From Micromonospora sp. PLK6-60 (GTDB lineage Bacteria > Actinomycetota > Actinomycetes > Mycobacteriales > Micromonosporaceae), in assembly GCF_019890675.1 (NCBI RefSeq), contig NZ_JAIOAA010000002.1, positions 650,351 through 714,350 of the forward strand: a stretch of 64,000 bases of DNA. Reading direction: 5' to 3'. This document shows, piece by piece, positions 25,549 to 33,970 of the stretch. The translations under genes and the position numbers were made by a program. The stretch's first letter is position 1, and each line of letters starts with the position of its first letter. The notes under the pieces are model-generated. The model made no database searches. It was not told where the DNA came from and saw nothing but the letters and a program-made list of their open reading frames with translations.

Positions 25549-25588
25549 GGCGGTGGCGCCGGCGGCCCGTCCCGCCGGCGCCACCGCC
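25549..25588 (+). terminator. Terminator after the importer/GH13 operon
   Basis: Perfect 17-bp arms (25549-25565 and 25572-25588) with a 6-base loop, two bases after the GH13 stop. It separates the importer operon from the GH87 gene at 25729. The bases between, about 25590-25650, carry GGCGGCCCGTCC direct repeats. Confidence 0.75.
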
Positions 25589-25728
25589 CACCCGGCGGCC
25601 CGTCCCGGCCGCCGCGCCATCCGGCGGCCCGTCCGGCCGCCGCGCCGCACCTGGGGAGGGAAGGAAGGAGACCGGAGCACCGCCGCACGGGGGGACCTGG
25701 CCACCGACGAAAAGGGAGCACACCCCGC

Positions 25729-28590
25729 ATGGCCGAGCACCGCACCGCGCACCGCCACCGCACCGGGCTGGCGGCCCTGGCCGCCGCCGCGCTCGCCGCC
25801 TCGACACTGACCGTCGTGGCGCTCACCTCCACCGCCACCCCGGCCCGGGCCGCCGGGCTGTCCCCGTTCGACATCGCCGGTCGCGGCGCCACCGTTCCGT
25901 TCCGGGAGCAGGAGGCGGAGCAGGCCGCGCACACCGGCACGAAGATCGGCCCGGACCGGCGCTACGGCACGCTGCCGTCCGAGGCGTCCGGCCGGGAGGC
26001 GGTCACCCTCGACGCCGTCGGCGAGTACGTCGAGTTCACCCTCACCGCACCGGCGAACGCGGTCACCTTCCGCTACAGCCTGCCGGACAACGCCGCCGGC
26101 ACCGGCCGGGACGCCAGCATCGACCTGCGCGCCAACGGCACCCTGGTCAAGGCGGTCCCGGTCACCTCCCGGTACGGCTGGTACTACGGCGGCTACCCGT
26201 TCAACAACAACCCGGGCGACACCAACCCGCACCACTTCTACGACGAGACCCGGACGCTGTTCGGCGCCACCTACCCGGCCGGCACGAAGATCCGCCTCCA
26301 GGTCTCCTCCACCGCCCAGTCGCCCACCTTCACCCTCGACCTGGCCGACTTCGAGCTGGTCGGCGCGCCGATCGCCAAGCCGTCCGGCGCGCTGGACGTG
26401 GTCACCGACTTCGGCGCGGACCCGACCGGCGGCACCGACTCGACGGCGAGGTTCCAGGCCGCGGTGGACGCCGGCAGGGCGCAGGGCAGGGCGGTCTGGA
26501 TCCCGGCCGGCACGTTCACCCTCTGGGACCACGTGGTGGTCGACGGCGTGACGCTGCGCGGCGCCGGGCCGTGGTATTCGGTGCTCGGCGGCCGGCACCC
26601 CACCGACCGCAAGCGCGCCGCCGGCATCTACGGCAAGTACGTCCCCGGCGGCGGCTACACCGGTGAGATCCGGCCGCACGAGGCCGGCGGGCCCAGCCGC
26701 AACGTGACACTGCGGGACTTCGCCATCATCGGCGACATCCGGGAGCGGGTCGACGAGGACCAGGTCAACGCCCTCGGCGGCGCGATGTCGAACTCGGTGG
26801 TCGACAACCTGTGGCTCCAGCACACCAAGGTCGGGGCGTGGATGGACGGCCCGATGGACAACTTCACCATCCGCAACAGCCGCATCCTCGACCAGACCGC
26901 CGACGGGGTGAACTTCCACTGGGGAGTCACCAACTCCACGGTGACCAACACGTTCGTCCGCAACACCGGCGACGACGCGCTGGCCATGTGGGCGCAGAAC
27001 GTGCCGAACGTCGGCAACTCCTTCACCCACAACACCATCGGCGTGACGATCCTGGCGAACCACCTGGTCACCTACGGCGGGCGCGACATCACCATCGCCG
27101 ACAACGTGACCGCCGACTCGGTGACCAACGGCGGCGGCATCCACGTGGCGAACCGCTATCCCGGCGTCAACGGGTCGACCGCGGTCGCCGGCACCATCAC
27201 GGTCGCCCGCAACACGCTGATCCGCAACGGCAACTCCGACTACAACTGGCAGTTCGGGGTGGGCGCGATCTGGTTCTCCGCGCTCAACGAGCCGATCCAG
27301 GGCGCGAGCATCAACGTCACCGACACCGACATCCTGGACAGCTCGTACGCGGCGCTGCACTGGATCGAGGGGCAGACCAGCGGCATCTCGTTCAGCAACG
27401 TCCGGATCGACGGCGCGGGCACGTACGCGCTCCAGGTGCAGGCGCCCAGCCAGGTCAGCTTCACCAACGTGCGGGCCACGAACATCGCCCAGGCCAACCC
27501 GATCCACAACTGCGTCGGCAGCGGCTTCCAGATCACCCAGGGCGCCGGCAACTCCGGCTGGTACACGGCCACCCCGTACTGCGGGCCATGGCCGCAGCCG
27601 CAGTGGGGCAACGGCCCGTCCAGCCCGCCGCCGCCCACCAGCCCGCCGCCGACCACCACCCCGCCCACCACGCCACCGCCGACCACGCCGCCGCCGGGCG
27701 GCGGCAACCTGGCCCTGGGCCGGCCGGCCACCGCCACCAGCGTCAACCAGACGTACGCGGCCGGCAACGCGGTCGACGGCAACGCCGCCAGCTACTGGGA
27801 GAGCGCCAACAACGCCTTCCCGCAGTCGCTCACCGTCGACCTGGGTGCGGTACGTGCCGTCGACCGGGTGGTGCTCAAGCTCCCGGCCGGCTGGGAACGC
27901 CGCACCCAGACGCTGTCCGTGCTCGGCTCCACCGACGGCTCGTCGTTCTCGACGCTCGCCGCGTCGGCGGGCCGGGTGTTCGACCCGACCGCCGGCAACA
28001 CCGTGTCGATCGCGCTCCCGTCCGGCGATCGGCGGTTCGTCCGGGTCACCGTCACCGCCAACACCGGCTGGCCGGCGGCGCAGCTCTCCGAGCTGGAGGT
28101 GTACGGCGGCGGCACGACCACCCCACCGCCCACCACCACGCCACCGCCCACCACCACCCCGCCCCCGCCGACGGGCAACCTGGCGGCGGGCCGGCCGGTG
28201 GCGGAGACCAGCCACGCCGACGTGTACGGCGCCGGCAACACCGTCGACGGCAACCCGAACACCTACTGGGAGAGCGCCAACAACGCCTTCCCCCAGTCGG
28301 TGACCGTCGACCTGGGCAGCGCCCGGCCGGTCGCCCGGCTGGTGCTCAAACTGCCACCCTCGGCGGCCTGGCAGACCCGGACCCAGACCCTGGCCGTGCT
28401 CGGCTCCACCGACGGCTCGTCGTACGCCACGCTCAGGGCGGCGGCCGGCTACACCTTCGACCCGGCGGGCGGCAACAGCGTGTCGATCGCGCTGCCCGCC
28501 GGTGACCGCCGCTTCGTGCGGCTGACCTTCACCGGCAACACCGGCTGGCCGGCCGGCCAGCTCTCCGAGTTCGAGGTCTACGCCTCCTGA
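25729..28590 (+). CDS. Secreted GH87 alpha-1,3-glucanase with two C-terminal discoidin (F5/8C) domains
   Basis: A 953-residue enzyme. Signal peptide to about residue 41 (PARAAG). An N-terminal beta-sandwich (about 45-215) has FREQEAEQAAHTGTKIGPDRRYG. The GH87 beta-helix (about 220-625) has NVTLRDFAIIGDIRERVDED, TADGVNFHWGVTN and NTGDDALAMW. The predicted catalytic residues are Asp392, Asp415 and Asp416, with family-typical spacing. A Pro/Thr linker (about 628-655) leads to a discoidin-type domain, a second Pro/Thr linker, and a second discoidin-type domain ending at the C-terminus. The discoidin domains probably bind the insoluble glucan. It belongs to the LacI-controlled locus; the next gene encodes another GH87 protein. 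Confidence 0.9.
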   Translation: MAEHRTAHRHRTGLAALAAAALAASTLTVVALTSTATPARAAGLSPFDIAGRGATVPFREQEAEQAAHTGTKIGPDRRYGTLPSEASGREAVTLDAVGEYVEFTLTAPANAVTFRYSLPDNAAGTGRDASIDLRANGTLVKAVPVTSRYGWYYGGYPFNNNPGDTNPHHFYDETRTLFGATYPAGTKIRLQVSSTAQSPTFTLDLADFELVGAPIAKPSGALDVVTDFGADPTGGTDSTARFQAAVDAGRAQGRAVWIPAGTFTLWDHVVVDGVTLRGAGPWYSVLGGRHPTDRKRAAGIYGKYVPGGGYTGEIRPHEAGGPSRNVTLRDFAIIGDIRERVDEDQVNALGGAMSNSVVDNLWLQHTKVGAWMDGPMDNFTIRNSRILDQTADGVNFHWGVTNSTVTNTFVRNTGDDALAMWAQNVPNVGNSFTHNTIGVTILANHLVTYGGRDITIADNVTADSVTNGGGIHVANRYPGVNGSTAVAGTITVARNTLIRNGNSDYNWQFGVGAIWFSALNEPIQGASINVTDTDILDSSYAALHWIEGQTSGISFSNVRIDGAGTYALQVQAPSQVSFTNVRATNIAQANPIHNCVGSGFQITQGAGNSGWYTATPYCGPWPQPQWGNGPSSPPPPTSPPPTTTPPTTPPPTTPPPGGGNLALGRPATATSVNQTYAAGNAVDGNAASYWESANNAFPQSLTVDLGAVRAVDRVVLKLPAGWERRTQTLSVLGSTDGSSFSTLAASAGRVFDPTAGNTVSIALPSGDRRFVRVTVTANTGWPAAQLSELEVYGGGTTTPPPTTTPPPTTTPPPPTGNLAAGRPVAETSHADVYGAGNTVDGNPNTYWESANNAFPQSVTVDLGSARPVARLVLKLPPSAAWQTRTQTLAVLGSTDGSSYATLRAAAGYTFDPAGGNSVSIALPAGDRRFVRLTFTGNTGWPAGQLSEFEVYAS

Positions 28591-28595
28591 CCGGC

Positions 28596-28625
28596 GCGGC
28601 GGGGGTCCACCCGGGCCCCCGCCGC
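28596..28625 (+). terminator. Short GC hairpin between two GH87 genes
   Basis: Ten-base arms (28596-28605 and 28616-28625, GCGGCGGGGG) with a 10-base loop, five bases after the stop of the first GH87-discoidin gene. A weak terminator or mRNA-stabilising hairpin, so the two GH87 genes may still be partly cotranscribed. Confidence 0.5.
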
Positions 28626-28682
28626 ACCACACCCCACCCCGCCACGCCTCTCCACGTCCCGGGAAGAAGGTGTCCGTCCACC

Positions 28683-31600
28683 ATGTCCAGACTCCGTACC
28701 GGAATCGTCGCGGTGCTCGCCGCGATCGGCCTGGCCGTCACCGCGGCGCCGGCCCCACCGGCCCTCGCCGCCGGCGGCCCGAACCTCGCCGCCGGCCGGC
28801 CCGCCACCGCCAGCAGCGTCAACGGCCCGTTCGGCACCGCCAACCTGACCGACGGCAACCAGGGCAGCTACTGGGAGAGCAGCGGCGCGCTGCCCCAGTG
28901 GGCCCAGGTCGACCTCGGCACCAGCCGCTCCGTCGACCAGGTGGTGCTCAAGCTCCCGGCCGGCTGGGAGGCGCGCAGCCAGACGCTGTCCGTGCAGGCC
29001 AGCGCCGACGGCAGCGGCTTCACCACGATCGTCGGCTCCGCCGCCCGGTCCTTCAGCCCGGCCGCCGGCAACACCGTGACGCTCGGCTTCACCGCCGCCG
29101 ACGCCCGCTACCTGCGGGTCGTCGTCACCGCGAACACCGGCTGGGCCGCCGCCCAACTCGCCGAACTGGAGGTCTACGGCACGGCCAGCTCGTCGACCAA
29201 CCTGGCAACCGGCAAGACGATGACCGAGAGCGGCCACGCCGACGTGTACGGGGCCGGCAACGCCAACGACGGCAACGCGGCCAGCTACTGGGAGAGCCCC
29301 AACAACGCGTTCCCGCAGTGGATCCAGGCCGACCTGGGCGCCGCCACCAGCGTCAACCGGCTGGTGCTCCGGCTGCCCACCGGCTGGGGCGCGCGGACCC
29401 AGACGCTGACCGTGCAGGGCAGCACCACCGGCTCGACGTTCAGCACGCTCGTCGGGTCGGCGTCGTACGCCTTCGACCCGGCCGGCGGCAACACGGTGAC
29501 CGTCACCGTGCCCACCGCCTCGACCCGCTACCTGCGGCTGCTCTTCACCGGAAACAGCGCCTGGCCCGCCGGGCAGCTCGCCGAGCTGGAGATCTACGGC
29601 CCGGCGAGCGGCGACACCCAGGCCCCCAGCGCCCCGGGCAACCTCGCCTTCACCGAGCCGGCCAGCGGGCAGATCCGGCTGACCTGGACCGCGTCCACCG
29701 ACAACGTGGGCGTGACCGGCTACGACGTCTACGCCAACGGCGTGCTGCGCACCAGCGTCGGCGGCAGCACGCTGACGTACACCGACACCCAGCCGGCCGG
29801 GACCACCGTCGCCTACTACGTGCGGGCCCGGGACGCCGCCGGGAACGTGTCGGCGAACAGCAACACGGTCACCCGCGCCGGCAGCCCGACCGGCGGCACC
29901 AACCTGGCGGTCGGCAAGCCGGCCACCGCCTCGTCCGTGGTGCACGTGTTCACCGCGGCCAACGCGGTCGACAACGACGTCACCACCTACTGGGAGGGCG
30001 CGCCCGGGGCGTACCCGAGCACGCTGACCGTCGCGCTTGGCGCCAACGCCAGCATCAGCGCCGTCGTGGTGAAGCTCAACCCGGACCCGGCCTGGGGTGC
30101 GCGTACCCAGACCTTCCAGGTGCTCGGCCGGGAGCAGTCCGCGTCCGGGTTCACCAGCCTGGTCGGCTCGGCGACGTACTCGTTCAACCCGACCAGCAGC
30201 AACACGGTGACCATCCCGGTCACGGCAACCGCCGCGGACGTCCGGTTGCAGTTCACCGCGAACTCCGGCTCGTCCAACGGCCAGGTCGCCGAGTTCCAGG
30301 TGATCGGCGTGCCGGCCCCCAACCCGGACCTCACCGTCACCGGCCTCACCGCCGCGCCCGCCGCGCCGGTGGAGACCGACGCGGTCACCCTGTCGTCCAC
30401 CGTGCGCAACGCCGGCACCGCCGGGTCCGCCGCCACCGACGTCACCTTCTACCTGGGTACGACGAAGGTGGGCACCGCCGCCGTCGGCGCGCTCGCGGCC
30501 GGCGCGTCGAGCACCGTATCGGCGAACATCGGTGCGCGCGACGCCGGCAGCTACCAGCTCACCGCCAAGGTCGACGAGTCGAACGCGGTGCTCGAACAGA
30601 ACGAGGCGAACAACTCCTACACCAGCCCGACCGCGCTGACGGTCAGCCCGGTGGCCAGCGCCGACCTGGTGGCCTCGGCGGTGACCTGGTCGCCGGCGAC
30701 GCCGACCGCCGGCGCCACGGTCAGCTTCGCGGTGACCCTGCGCAACCAGGGCACGATCGCCTCGGCGAGCGGCGCGCACGGCATCACGCTCACCGTGCTC
30801 AACGACTCCGGCGCGGTGGTCCGCACCCTCACCGGCTCGTACAGCGGCGCGATCGCCGCCGGGGCGACCGCCGGCCCGGTCGCGCTCGGCACCTGGACCG
30901 CCGCCAACGGCCGGTACACGGTGCGGGTGGTGCTCGCCGACGACGCCAACGAGCTGCCGGTGAAGCGGCAGAACAACACAAGCGAGCGGGCGCTGTTCGT
31001 CGGCCGCGGGGCCAACCTGGGCTACGACATGTACGAGGCCGAGGACGGCGCGGTCGGCGGCGGCGCGCAGGTGATCGGGCCCAACCGCACCATCGGCGAC
31101 CTCGCCGGGGAAGCGTCCGGCCGCCGCGCGGTCACCCTGAACACCACCGGCGCGTACGTCGAGTGGACCACCAAGTCGGCGGCGAACGCCCTGGTCACCC
31201 GCTTCTCCATCCCGGACTCGGCCGGCGGCGGCGGGATCGACTCGACGCTCAACATCTATGTCAACGGGGTGCTGCACAAGCCGATCAGCCTCACCTCGAA
31301 GCACAGCTGGCTCTACGGCGCCGAGGCCGCCCCGAGCGACTCGCCCGGCGCCGGCCCGCCCCGGCACCTCTACGACGAGGCGAACGTCCTGCTCAACTCC
31401 ACCGTCCCGGCGGGCAGCCGGATCCGGCTCCAGAAGGACCCGGCGAACACCACCACGTACGCGATCGACTTCGTCAACACCGAGCTGGTGTCGGCGCGGG
31501 CCAACCCGGACCCGGCCCGCTACCAGGTGCCGGCCGGGTTCAGCCACCAGGACGTGCAGAACGCGCTGGACGCGGTCCGGATGGATACCACCGGCACCCT

Positions 31601-32690
31601 GATCGGCGTCTACCTGCCCGCCGGCACGTACCAGACCGCGCAGAAGTTCCAGGTGTACGGCAAGGCGGTACGGGTGGTCGGCGCCGGCATGTGGTACACC
31701 CGCTTCCAGACGCCGGCCAACCAGCAGAACACCGACGCCGGGTTCCGGGTGGAGTCCTCGGCCAGCGGCTCGACCTTCGCGCACCTGGCTTTCTTCGGCA
31801 ACTACACCAACCGGATCGACGGGCCGGGCAAGGTCTGGGGTGAGCTGAAGGACGTCGACAACCTGACCCTGGACAGCGTCTGGGTCGAGCACACCGTCTG
31901 CGCGTACTGGGGGGTGAGCGTCGACCGGCTGACCATCCGGGACAGCCGGTTCCGCAACACCTTCGCCGACGCGGTGAACATGACAAACGGCAGCACCAAC
32001 AGCCTGGTCACCAACTCGGAGGGCCGCTCCAACGGCGACGACGCGTTCGCGCTCTTCTCCGCCACTGACTCCGGTGGCGCGGGCGGCAACCACGGGAACG
32101 TCTTCGAGAACCTGACCGCCACGCTTACCTGGCGGGCGGCCGGCATCGCCGTGTACGGCGGCTACGACAACATCTTCCGCAACCTCTACATCGCCGACCA
32201 GCTGACCTACTCGGGCATCACCATCAGCTCGCTGGACTTCGGCTACCCGTTCGTCGGGTTCGGCGCCAGCCCGCCCACCCGCTTCGAGAACATCTCGCTG
32301 ATCCGCTCGGGCGGGCACTTCTGGGGCGCGCAGACCTTCCCCGCGATCTGGTTGTTCTCCGCGTCCAAGGAGTTCCGCGGCATCCGGGTCAGCGACGTGG
32401 ACATCGTCGACCCGACGTACTCGGGGGTCATGTTCCAGACCAAGTACACCGGCGGCCAGCCGGAGAACCCGATCACCGACACGGTGCTCACCAACGTGTC
32501 GATCTCCGGGGCGCGGCGCAGCGGTGACGCGTTCGACGCCAAGTCCGGCTTCGGCATCTGGGTCAACGAGATGCCCGAGGCGGGGCAGGGGCCGGCGGTC
32601 GGCTCGGCCACCTTCACCAACCTGCGGCTGACCGACAACTACCAGGACATCAAGAACACGACAACCACCTTCACCATCACCCGCAACTGA
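28683..32690 (+). CDS. Large multidomain GH87 enzyme with three discoidin, one Fn3 and two CARDB-like domains
   Basis: A 1335-residue secreted protein with the reverse order of its neighbour: binding modules first, catalysis last. Signal peptide to about 30, discoidin-type domains at about 33-165 and 172-306, Fn3 at about 309-399, a third discoidin domain at about 405-542, and two CARDB-like Ig domains at about 546-653 and 657-772. A CBM35-like beta-sandwich (YEAEDGAVGGGAQVIGPNRT) spans about 779-935 and a GH87 beta-helix about 940-1335. Predicted catalytic residues are Asp1096, Asp1119 and Asp1120 (FADAVNMTNG, SNGDDAFALFS), with spacing matching the other two copies. The surrounding motif is divergent, so linkage specificity may differ. 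ATG follows GGGAAGAAGG. Confidence 0.88.
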   Translation: MSRLRTGIVAVLAAIGLAVTAAPAPPALAAGGPNLAAGRPATASSVNGPFGTANLTDGNQGSYWESSGALPQWAQVDLGTSRSVDQVVLKLPAGWEARSQTLSVQASADGSGFTTIVGSAARSFSPAAGNTVTLGFTAADARYLRVVVTANTGWAAAQLAELEVYGTASSSTNLATGKTMTESGHADVYGAGNANDGNAASYWESPNNAFPQWIQADLGAATSVNRLVLRLPTGWGARTQTLTVQGSTTGSTFSTLVGSASYAFDPAGGNTVTVTVPTASTRYLRLLFTGNSAWPAGQLAELEIYGPASGDTQAPSAPGNLAFTEPASGQIRLTWTASTDNVGVTGYDVYANGVLRTSVGGSTLTYTDTQPAGTTVAYYVRARDAAGNVSANSNTVTRAGSPTGGTNLAVGKPATASSVVHVFTAANAVDNDVTTYWEGAPGAYPSTLTVALGANASISAVVVKLNPDPAWGARTQTFQVLGREQSASGFTSLVGSATYSFNPTSSNTVTIPVTATAADVRLQFTANSGSSNGQVAEFQVIGVPAPNPDLTVTGLTAAPAAPVETDAVTLSSTVRNAGTAGSAATDVTFYLGTTKVGTAAVGALAAGASSTVSANIGARDAGSYQLTAKVDESNAVLEQNEANNSYTSPTALTVSPVASADLVASAVTWSPATPTAGATVSFAVTLRNQGTIASASGAHGITLTVLNDSGAVVRTLTGSYSGAIAAGATAGPVALGTWTAANGRYTVRVVLADDANELPVKRQNNTSERALFVGRGANLGYDMYEAEDGAVGGGAQVIGPNRTIGDLAGEASGRRAVTLNTTGAYVEWTTKSAANALVTRFSIPDSAGGGGIDSTLNIYVNGVLHKPISLTSKHSWLYGAEAAPSDSPGAGPPRHLYDEANVLLNSTVPAGSRIRLQKDPANTTTYAIDFVNTELVSARANPDPARYQVPAGFSHQDVQNALDAVRMDTTGTLIGVYLPAGTYQTAQKFQVYGKAVRVVGAGMWYTRFQTPANQQNTDAGFRVESSASGSTFAHLAFFGNYTNRIDGPGKVWGELKDVDNLTLDSVWVEHTVCAYWGVSVDRLTIRDSRFRNTFADAVNMTNGSTNSLVTNSEGRSNGDDAFALFSATDSGGAGGNHGNVFENLTATLTWRAAGIAVYGGYDNIFRNLYIADQLTYSGITISSLDFGYPFVGFGASPPTRFENISLIRSGGHFWGAQTFPAIWLFSASKEFRGIRVSDVDIVDPTYSGVMFQTKYTGGQPENPITDTVLTNVSISGARRSGDAFDAKSGFGIWVNEMPEAGQGPAVGSATFTNLRLTDNYQDIKNTTTTFTITRN

Positions 32691-32694
32691 TGAA

Positions 32695-32741
32695 AGGAGG
32701 GGCCCCTTCTTAACGCCTCCGGTATAGAAGGGGCCCCTTCT
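32695..32741. terminator. Palindrome after the GH87 locus
   Basis: Sixteen-base arms (32695-32710 and 32726-32741, AGGAGGGGCCCCTTCT core) with one mismatch and a 15-base loop, four bases after the last GH87 stop. Same family as the palindromes at 1400-1467 and 50247-50300. It marks the end of the alpha-glucan locus. Confidence 0.75.
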
Positions 32742-32793
32742 CACACCTGCCTGCGGTCCGTCGCCGGTCAGGGGCAACCATCGAGACCCGGGT

Positions 32794-33324
32794 TCAGTGG
32801 TGGCGTCGAGCAGCCTTCTCGACTTCACGGAGAACCAGGCCGAGGGTCTGTGAGCGGCGGTCTGCCGGTAGCGCTGCCCACGCGCGCCGGGCGTAGGCGA
32901 GCCCGCCGGTCTGGTCGCCTGACTTGGCCATCATCAGGGCGCGGTGCAGCTCGATGTGGGTGGCGAAGCGCGTCAGCGAGGCCGGCCGGAGCCGGTCCGC
33001 GTCGGTCTGGGCCTGCTCACCGGGGGCGCACGAGGCCGAGCCGGGCGTACCCAGACCCGGACGGCGAGGTCGTCGGAGCGGTCGGCGGCGACGCGGCCCG
33101 TGTCGTACCAGCCGACCGCGTCGGTGGGATCCTTCGTCGTCTTGCCGTAGGTGGTCGCGGTGGCCGGCGAGCGCGTCGGTGAAGCCGTTGCTGAGGTGCG
33201 AGGCCGAGTAACAGGTCCGGGTCGCTATGGAGGCGAGGGGCACCCCTGCCGCAATCCGAGCCTGCCTCAGTTGTGCACCGAGGTCATCCATCCGAGCCCC
33301 TGTGAAAGGTCCTGAAAGCATCAC
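32794..33324 (-). pseudogene. Decayed XRE-family regulator gene
   Basis: The reading frame is open but the protein makes sense only at the two ends. The first about 45 residues are a helix-turn-helix (MDDLGAQLRQARIAAGVPL, CYSASHLSN). The last about 60 are the helical C-terminus of an XRE/TPR regulator (ASLTRFATHIELHRALM, PADRRSQTLGLVL). The middle is Arg-rich nonsense. In the shifted frame the middle reads AVGWYDTGRVAADRSDDLAV, a natural-looking sequence that fits the family. The gene has therefore suffered at least one frameshift and probably internal deletion. Its GTG overlaps the stop of the 162-residue gene upstream (GTGA), so the two once formed an operon. Confidence 0.7.
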
Positions 33325-33809
33325 CGGTCGAGAGACCGCAGCAGCCGCACCGCCTCGTACGTCGAGCGTTGCTGTGTGGCAAGAGCCCGGCGTAGAAGCT
33401 GCTTGTCGAACTCCTCGTCGCAGACCAGCGTGTCATCGCCGTCATGCGCTGCGTACCCGACGTCGACGGGGCGGTGCACGGCCTCGTTCCGGCGCCTGAT
33501 CGCGTGGTAGATCAGGTCCAGGCCGGTGGACCACTGGGAATGCCGCCGTTCATCGAGTCGCTGTCGTACGGACAGGAGGAGCTGCCCGGCCGGACGGGCG
33601 ACGTTCTGCCCCGGGTCGAGGCGAGCGAGGATCCGCCCGAGCACGGTCTCCGTCTCGGCTGCCTGCGCCACGATCAATCCGCGCAGCCGATGCATCTCGG
33701 CTGCGTGGTCGTCATGCGCGTCTGCGCCGTCCTCCGGGTACAGCTCGGCCCACACACTCCGCCACGAGACCGCTGCTACGGGGACCGCCCGGCCGTCAAC
33801 CTCTGTCAC
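33321..33809 (-). CDS. Hypothetical helical protein upstream of the XRE pseudogene
   Basis: About 162 residues, soluble, mostly helical, with no recognised domain. Visible segments are VAAVSWRSVWAELYPEDGA, LRGLIVAQAAETETVLGRIL and GLDLIYHAIRRRNEAVHRPV. The last segment resembles the RRN-xxVH motif of HEPN/MAE_28990-like helical proteins, but this is a guess. The preferred start is GTG 33809, with GATAAT six bases upstream suggesting a leaderless mRNA; the frame is open to GTG 33842. Its stop overlaps the start of the XRE pseudogene, and it is divergent from an intact XRE regulator. Function unknown. Confidence 0.55.
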   Translation of the reverse strand: MTEVDGRAVPVAAVSWRSVWAELYPEDGADAHDDHAAEMHRLRGLIVAQAAETETVLGRILARLDPGQNVARPAGQLLLSVRQRLDERRHSQWSTGLDLIYHAIRRRNEAVHRPVDVGYAAHDGDDTLVCDEEFDKQLLRRALATQQRSTYEAVRLLRSLDR

Positions 33810-33970
33810 AAGGCGATTATCTGCCGCGGGTGGCCGGCCCACAGGCCGGTCGACGCTCGCGGCTCCACCGATACTTCATGTGCCGCCGCGCCTGTCGCCG
33901 GTGTACCGTCCGTTGTGCCATCCTGTCGGAATGTGATTGGCAGGGTTGTCGCGTCGTCTGGGAGCTGCTG

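Noticed and set aside
25423..28632. A 1069-codon minus-strand frame opposite the GH87 gene
   Set aside because: High-GC frame shadow: Gly/Arg/Val-rich, no domain, while the plus strand encodes a recognisable GH87-discoidin protein.
28578..32828. A 1416-codon minus-strand frame opposite the large GH87 gene
   Set aside because: Same artefact of GC-rich coding sequence; repeats of VRGEVQ type mirror the discoidin repeats of the real gene.
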